Source: Giesbergeria sp.
GTDB lineage: Bacteria; Pseudomonadota; Gammaproteobacteria; Burkholderiales; Burkholderiaceae_C
Reading direction: 5' to 3'
Assembly (NCBI RefSeq): GCF_028686475.1
Contig: NZ_JAQUCA010000001.1
Coordinates: 62,001-126,000, forward strand
Length of the DNA: 64,000 nt
Shown: positions 61,201 to 64,000 of the stretch, piece after piece
How positions within the stretch are numbered: the stretch's first letter is position 1
Layout: every line of letters starts with the position of its first letter
Translations under genes and position numbers: made by a program
Notes under the pieces: generated by a model
Databases searched by the model: none
Told to the model about the DNA's origin: nothing
What the model saw: the letters and a program-made list of their open reading frames with translations, nothing else

Positions 61201-62424
61201 CACGGCGTGGATGGGCATAAAGTTGCCATAACACAGCTCGCGCGGGGCATAGGCAAAGTCAAACACCTCGCCAGCGGGTTCGCCTTGGTCATTGACGCAC
61301 TCTACTGCCGTGTGCGCGGCTTGGGCCGTGCTGCTTTGGCGCAGGCATTGCACCAGTTTGGCGATATGGTCGGGGTAGAGCCAATCGTCATCGTCCAAAA
61401 ACAGCAGGTACTGGCCGGTGGCTGCTTGCAGGCCCACGTTGGCAGCGCGGGTGCGTTGCAGCCGCTGCCCTTGCGAGACCACGCGCACCGCCAAACCTTG
61501 GGTTTCGGGCGGCAAGGTGGGCAGCCCAGTACCAGCGGCATCTACCAACAAAACCTCTAAGTGGCGGTAGGTTTGCAGTTGCAAAGAGTGCAAAGCCTTG
61601 CCCAAGGTGCTGCGCCCCAAAGTACGCACTATCACCGAGACCAAAGGCATATCTTGCGGCAGCACTGCGATGGCTTGGGAGAGCAGGCGCAGGCGCTCCG
61701 AGCCAATCATCAACGGGCCACCGGCGCGCAAATCCGTTGCGTTGTAGGCTTCAAAGGCTTCGGCCACTTGGGTGTGGGGCTGCAAAGTCAGGGTACGCAG
61801 GTGGTTGAGGGCCGCGATGAAACTGCCATAGGGCAGCTTGGCTTCTTGGCTGGCAAAGGCCGCCATCGCTTGCTGCTTGAGAGGCCACACCGCAGCAATG
61901 TCCAGTAGCCGATTGGGGCGCAAGGCGGCGCTTACTTCGTACAGGTACAGGGCGCAAGGCTGGTTTTGCAGACGGCGCACGGCTTCTAGCGCGGCCATCG
62001 ACGTGGCCACATGGTCGGGGTGCAGCTCCCACGGCGACGGGGCATAGACCAAATCGGCCTGCCAAGTTTGTATCGCCTCTAGCATTTGCGCGATGAGGGG
62101 TTCGCCATACACCACGCCCCGGTCGGGCAGGTACCAGCATTGCGGCGCTGGCAAACCCAGCACGCCCGCCGCCGCTGCCGATTCTTGCAGGCGGTTTTGG
62201 CTATAACTGCCTTGTGGCCCCTGTGCATCGCCGTGGTCGCCTGCCGTGAGCAAAATCACTTGGACTTGGTGCCCCGCTTGCACATGCAGGGCGATAGCAC
62301 CGCCACAGCCAAAGACTTCATCGTCGGGGTGCGGTGCCAGTACCAGCACCTTGCGTACATCAGGCAGGGGGGAGGCGCTGTAAGGGATTAGGGTGGCCTC
62401 GCTGGGATGTATGCTCACACTCAT
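58267..62424 (-). CDS. Giant PIG-L deacetylase / triple glycosyltransferase protein
   Basis: The 1385-residue protein has five regions. About residues 20-200: PIG-L/LmbE-type deacetylase with the zinc motif APHPDDEVFGCGG and HPDHV. About 258-480: GT2 domain (VSVIVRTLGRSTLGKALHSL; DDDDW at about 345). About 505-700: Gln-rich coiled coil. About 845-1090: GT2 domain (VSLVMPVYNPVARDLQRAI; CDDASSN; LDHDDELRP). About 1105-1370: GT2 domain (VSIIIPTRNGQALVRQCLDS; MMNNDIEI). It probably assembles and trims a surface glycan, with the coiled coil organising a complex. No membrane segment is seen. It heads an operon with the methyltransferase gene. Confidence 0.88.
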   Translation of the reverse strand: MSVSIHPSEATLIPYSASPLPDVRKVLVLAPHPDDEVFGCGGAIALHVQAGHQVQVILLTAGDHGDAQGPQGSYSQNRLQESAAAAGVLGLPAPQCWYLPDRGVVYGEPLIAQMLEAIQTWQADLVYAPSPWELHPDHVATSMAALEAVRRLQNQPCALYLYEVSAALRPNRLLDIAAVWPLKQQAMAAFASQEAKLPYGSFIAALNHLRTLTLQPHTQVAEAFEAYNATDLRAGGPLMIGSERLRLLSQAIAVLPQDMPLVSVIVRTLGRSTLGKALHSLQLQTYRHLEVLLVDAAGTGLPTLPPETQGLAVRVVSQGQRLQRTRAANVGLQAATGQYLLFLDDDDWLYPDHIAKLVQCLRQSSTAQAAHTAVECVNDQGEPAGEVFDFAYAPRELCYGNFMPIHAVLFARSLVQAGCLLDESFDLYEDWDFWLQLERHTPFIFVPGVSAAYRIHATAGAGVQVEPEKSRQATARLYAKWGVQLSESGFLDLIGRAVERRRLQRQLTYQAQAAAHWQQTCQRLGQEAHSLNQALQAEQQQALAALQAADQARQEAHHLRQAHEQACAHRDQVQQHRDVLQHSHQQVEQQRDQAQQQCAQLQQEQSVLQHSHQQVEQQRDHLQQLHDQLVQERQRLQQQLNTQAQTLLHTEQQRAHIEQAHARTEQELTQAQATTGQLAQEVARLQTELQLTYNHAAHLQRSWDASRNDVQAILSSTSWQVSKPVRVAGKLVRDVRRTWAALGVARQRGMGIGQVLRRTAEVYQREGLAGVRQRAGRLLQTPSYAPAAAPESAATTTETSLIPPAAPSNERNYARWVQQYDTLDAAALENLRQRVAQLSATPLVSLVMPVYNPVARDLQRAIASVQAQLYPHWELCICDDASSNATTRSLLEATAAAEPRIKLAFHAQNQHISHATNTAIALARGQYVGFLDHDDELRPHALLCAVEAFASHPQAKVLYSDEDKIDEAGNRFDPYFKPDFNLGLLRSHNYMCHFAVYERAFLNQIGGPRPSFEGAQDYDQALRAVDALRDCPGAVVHIPQILYHWRTAVGSTASGHGNKSYAFLAGQKALTEHLQRRGLQGSVAEAPEAGGMYRIRWQRPSNPPLVSIIIPTRNGQALVRQCLDSLRQTSYPRYEVILVDNGSDDPDALAFFAERETIGQIRVFRDDSPFNFSAINNHGIRQAAQGEFILMMNNDIEITHPEWLDEMVGPAMEPGVGCVGARLWYPDGRLQHGGVVLVCGVAGHAHKYLPRGQHGYMGRAVLAQEFVAVTAACLLVRRSIYEEVGGLDESLAVAFNDVDFCLRVHEAGYRNHWTPYAELIHHESVSRGYEDTPEKQQRFKREIDTLQARWPHLLAHDPCYNPNLTMDAEDFSLAWPPRGAARLQP

Positions 62425-62471
62425 AAGAAATCAGGCCGGGGAGGGCGAAGGGTCAATGGCGCGCAGGGCGG

Positions 62472-62496
62472 AAAAAAGCCGCCAAGGGGTGGCGGC
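62472..62496 (-). terminator. Rho-independent terminator of the rdgB-hemW transcript
   Basis: On the minus strand GCCGCC-ACCCCTT-GGCGGC is followed by TTTTTT: a 6-bp GC stem with a 7-base loop and a T6 tract. It lies 61 bases downstream of the hemW stop and upstream of the giant glycosyltransferase start at 62424. Confidence 0.8.
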
Positions 62497-62556
62497 AGTG
62501 CGGGTGTCACGGTCGGTGGCGTGGGGCCAATTCTATCGCTTAGGGCCACCGAGAGT

Positions 62557-63807
62557 TTAGGCGGCTTGGTGCAGAAACAGGGCTTGCAAATCGCTTAAAA
62601 AATCAAAGCCGCGCTCGGTGGGGCGCACGCGCAACAAATCGCGCTCAATCAGGCCCTTGCTTTCTGCTTGCGCTAGGCCACGGGCAATGGCGGTCAGGGG
62701 CAGGCCAGTGCGCTCGATAAAATCTTGCAACGCAAAGCCTTCGCGCAGGCGCAGGGCGTTGAGCATGTATTCAAACGGCAAGTCGGCGCGGCGCACTTCG
62801 TCGTCTTGGGTGATGGCTTGGCCCGCCAAAGCCTGCTGCATATACAGCTGTGGCTCCCGAAAGCGCACTTGGCGCACGATGCGGTGGGCAAAACTCAGTT
62901 TGCTGTGGGCACCGGCACCAATGCCCAAATAATCGCCAAACTGCCAATAGTTGGTGTTGTGAAAACAGGCATGGTCGGCGCGTGCATAGGCGGACACCTC
63001 GTAGCGCTGCAAGCCGTTTTGCCCGGTCAGTTCGGTGATGCGGTCGAGCATGGCATAGGCATCGTCGTCTTCGGGCAGCGTGGGCGGGTGCTTGGCAAAC
63101 CAAGTGTTCGGCTCAATGGTTAGGTGGTAGATGGACAGGTGCGGCGGTGCCAGCGCCAGCGCGGTGTTTACATCTTCGTCCAACTCGGCCATGCTTTGCC
63201 CCGGCAGGGCATACATCACATCGAGGTTAAAGGTGTCAAAGGCTTGTGCGGCTTCTTCTACTGCTGCCAAGGCTTGGGCGCGGTTGTGGACTCGGCCCAA
63301 AGCTTGCAGATGGCGGTCGTTAAAACTTTGCACCCCTATGGATAAGCGCGTGACCCCAGCGGCACGAAAGGCGCGGAAACGGTCTCTCTCAAAAGTGCCG
63401 GGGTTGGCCTCTAGGGTGATTTCGCAGCCCGGCTCTAGCCGCAGGCGGGCGCGGATAGCGCCCAATAAGTGGTCAATCGCCTCTGGCGAGAACAAACTGG
63501 GGGTGCCACCGCCGATAAAAATGCTGTGGACTTGTCGCCCCCAAATCAGCGGCAAAGCCGCTTCTAAGTCGGCCATCAGGGCCGCTATATAACGCTGCTC
63601 GGGTAGCGCGCCTTGGCCCTGCGCCCAAGCGTGCGAGTTGAAATCGCAGTAGGGGCATTTTTTCAGGCACCACGGCAGATGCACATAGAGTGACAAGGGC
63701 GGCAAGCTGCTCAGTTGCAGCAAGCCGGGGCGCATGTAATGCTGAATATCGCGCTGCACCGCCGCTTCAGCGGGCGCGGCTGAAGCCACAGGAATTACGA
63801 CCGCCAT
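62557..63807 (-). CDS. hemW: Radical SAM heme chaperone HemW
   Basis: HemW resembles coproporphyrinogen III dehydrogenase (HemN) but is thought to act as a heme chaperone. The radical SAM cluster motif CxxxCxxC is present (SLYVHLPWCLKKCPYCDFNS), followed by IFIGGGTPSLFS and RLSIGVQSFNDRHLQALGR. Unlike true HemN, it lacks an extended N-terminal arm with a fourth cysteine pattern. At 416 residues it is normal in size. It starts 3 bases after rdgB, a common pairing, and is followed by a terminator. Confidence 0.95.
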   Translation of the reverse strand: MAVVIPVASAAPAEAAVQRDIQHYMRPGLLQLSSLPPLSLYVHLPWCLKKCPYCDFNSHAWAQGQGALPEQRYIAALMADLEAALPLIWGRQVHSIFIGGGTPSLFSPEAIDHLLGAIRARLRLEPGCEITLEANPGTFERDRFRAFRAAGVTRLSIGVQSFNDRHLQALGRVHNRAQALAAVEEAAQAFDTFNLDVMYALPGQSMAELDEDVNTALALAPPHLSIYHLTIEPNTWFAKHPPTLPEDDDAYAMLDRITELTGQNGLQRYEVSAYARADHACFHNTNYWQFGDYLGIGAGAHSKLSFAHRIVRQVRFREPQLYMQQALAGQAITQDDEVRRADLPFEYMLNALRLREGFALQDFIERTGLPLTAIARGLAQAESKGLIERDLLRVRPTERGFDFLSDLQALFLHQAA

Positions 63808-63810
63808 CGC

Positions 63811-64000
63811 TTACAACCAGCGCTCGCGCAGCAAAGCCAGCATCTGCTGGGTGGCACGGCCCCGGTGGCTGTGGGCATTTTTGACCTCTAGCGGCAATTC
63901 GGCAAAGGTTTTGCCAAATTCTGGCAGGTACATCACCGGGTCAAAACCAAAACCATTGCTGCCTTGCGCTTGCTGGGTGATTTGGCCGACTACGCGGCCC
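63811..64000 (-). CDS. rdgB: Non-canonical purine NTP pyrophosphatase, C-terminal part (cut by window edge)
   Basis: About 63 codons are visible. RdgB removes ITP, dITP and XTP from the nucleotide pool. The visible part has the conserved GSNGFGFDPVMYLPEFGKTF segment, AELPLEVKNAHSHRGRA with the SHR motif, and the normal C-terminus. The rest lies beyond base 64000. It is followed 3 bases later by hemW, so they are cotranscribed. Confidence 0.93.
   Translation of the reverse strand, partial: GRVVGQITQQAQGSNGFGFDPVMYLPEFGKTFAELPLEVKNAHSHRGRATQQMLALLRERWL

Overview
The window is 64 kb of a moderately GC-rich Gram-negative chromosome, most likely a betaproteobacterium of the order Burkholderiales (Comamonadaceae-like). 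That placement is inferred from gene content and order: prmC-prfA-hemA, the double cphA cluster with a DUF1854 protein and a dedicated ABC transporter, ybeZ-ybeY, hemW-rdgB, Hox-type hydrogenase genes and flgIJKL. I saw no rRNA, tRNA or CRISPR array.

Layout. 1-5.5 kb: start of a membrane sensor protein (cut by the window edge), a periplasmic amino-acid-type binding lipoprotein, and prmC, prfA and hemA. 5.6-13.3 kb: a cyanophycin (multi-L-arginyl-poly-aspartate) locus with DUF1854 protein and ABC transporter on the minus strand, and divergent cphA' and cphA on the plus strand. 13.9-19.1 kb: a type III restriction-modification operon with a zeta-toxin-like kinase and a small unknown protein between mod and res. 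19.1-28.6 kb: a SPOR protein, a CorC-type transporter, an HDOD protein, then flgI-flgJ-flgK-flgL.

28.7-41.9 kb is the most distinctive accessory block. A putative sigma-28 (FliA) promoter precedes a 929-residue secreted protein built of octapeptide repeats arranged in near-identical 80-residue (240 bp) super-repeats and ending in a calcium-binding, type I secretion-like domain. It is followed by a SPINDLY/OGT-type glycosyltransferase, a glycosyltransferase-methyltransferase fusion, a stand-alone paralogue of that methyltransferase, two more AT-rich glycan-type genes, a dead IS1-family element, and the HlyD/HlyB pair of a type I secretion system. My reading, as inference, is a flagella-coregulated, type I-exported and O-glycosylated surface repeat protein encoded with its own modification and export genes.

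42-46.2 kb: a small lipoprotein, ybeZ (phoH), ybeY, a TauE-type permease, htpX and a LysE-type exporter. 46.2-51.4 kb: remnants of a Hox [NiFe]-hydrogenase locus (hypD, hypC, the 3' third of hypF, hoxH, hoxW), broken by a complete IS5-family (IS903-type) element without a target duplication, which suggests IS-mediated rearrangement or deletion. 51.4-56 kb: a small membrane protein, an M23 peptidase, a DUF2442/DUF4160 pair and two secreted proteins of unknown family separated by a strong terminator. 56.2-62.4 kb: two giant multidomain glycan enzymes, a methyltransferase with polyproline and valine-proline linkers and a 1385-residue deacetylase/three-glycosyltransferase protein. 62.5-64 kb: hemW and the 3' end of rdgB.
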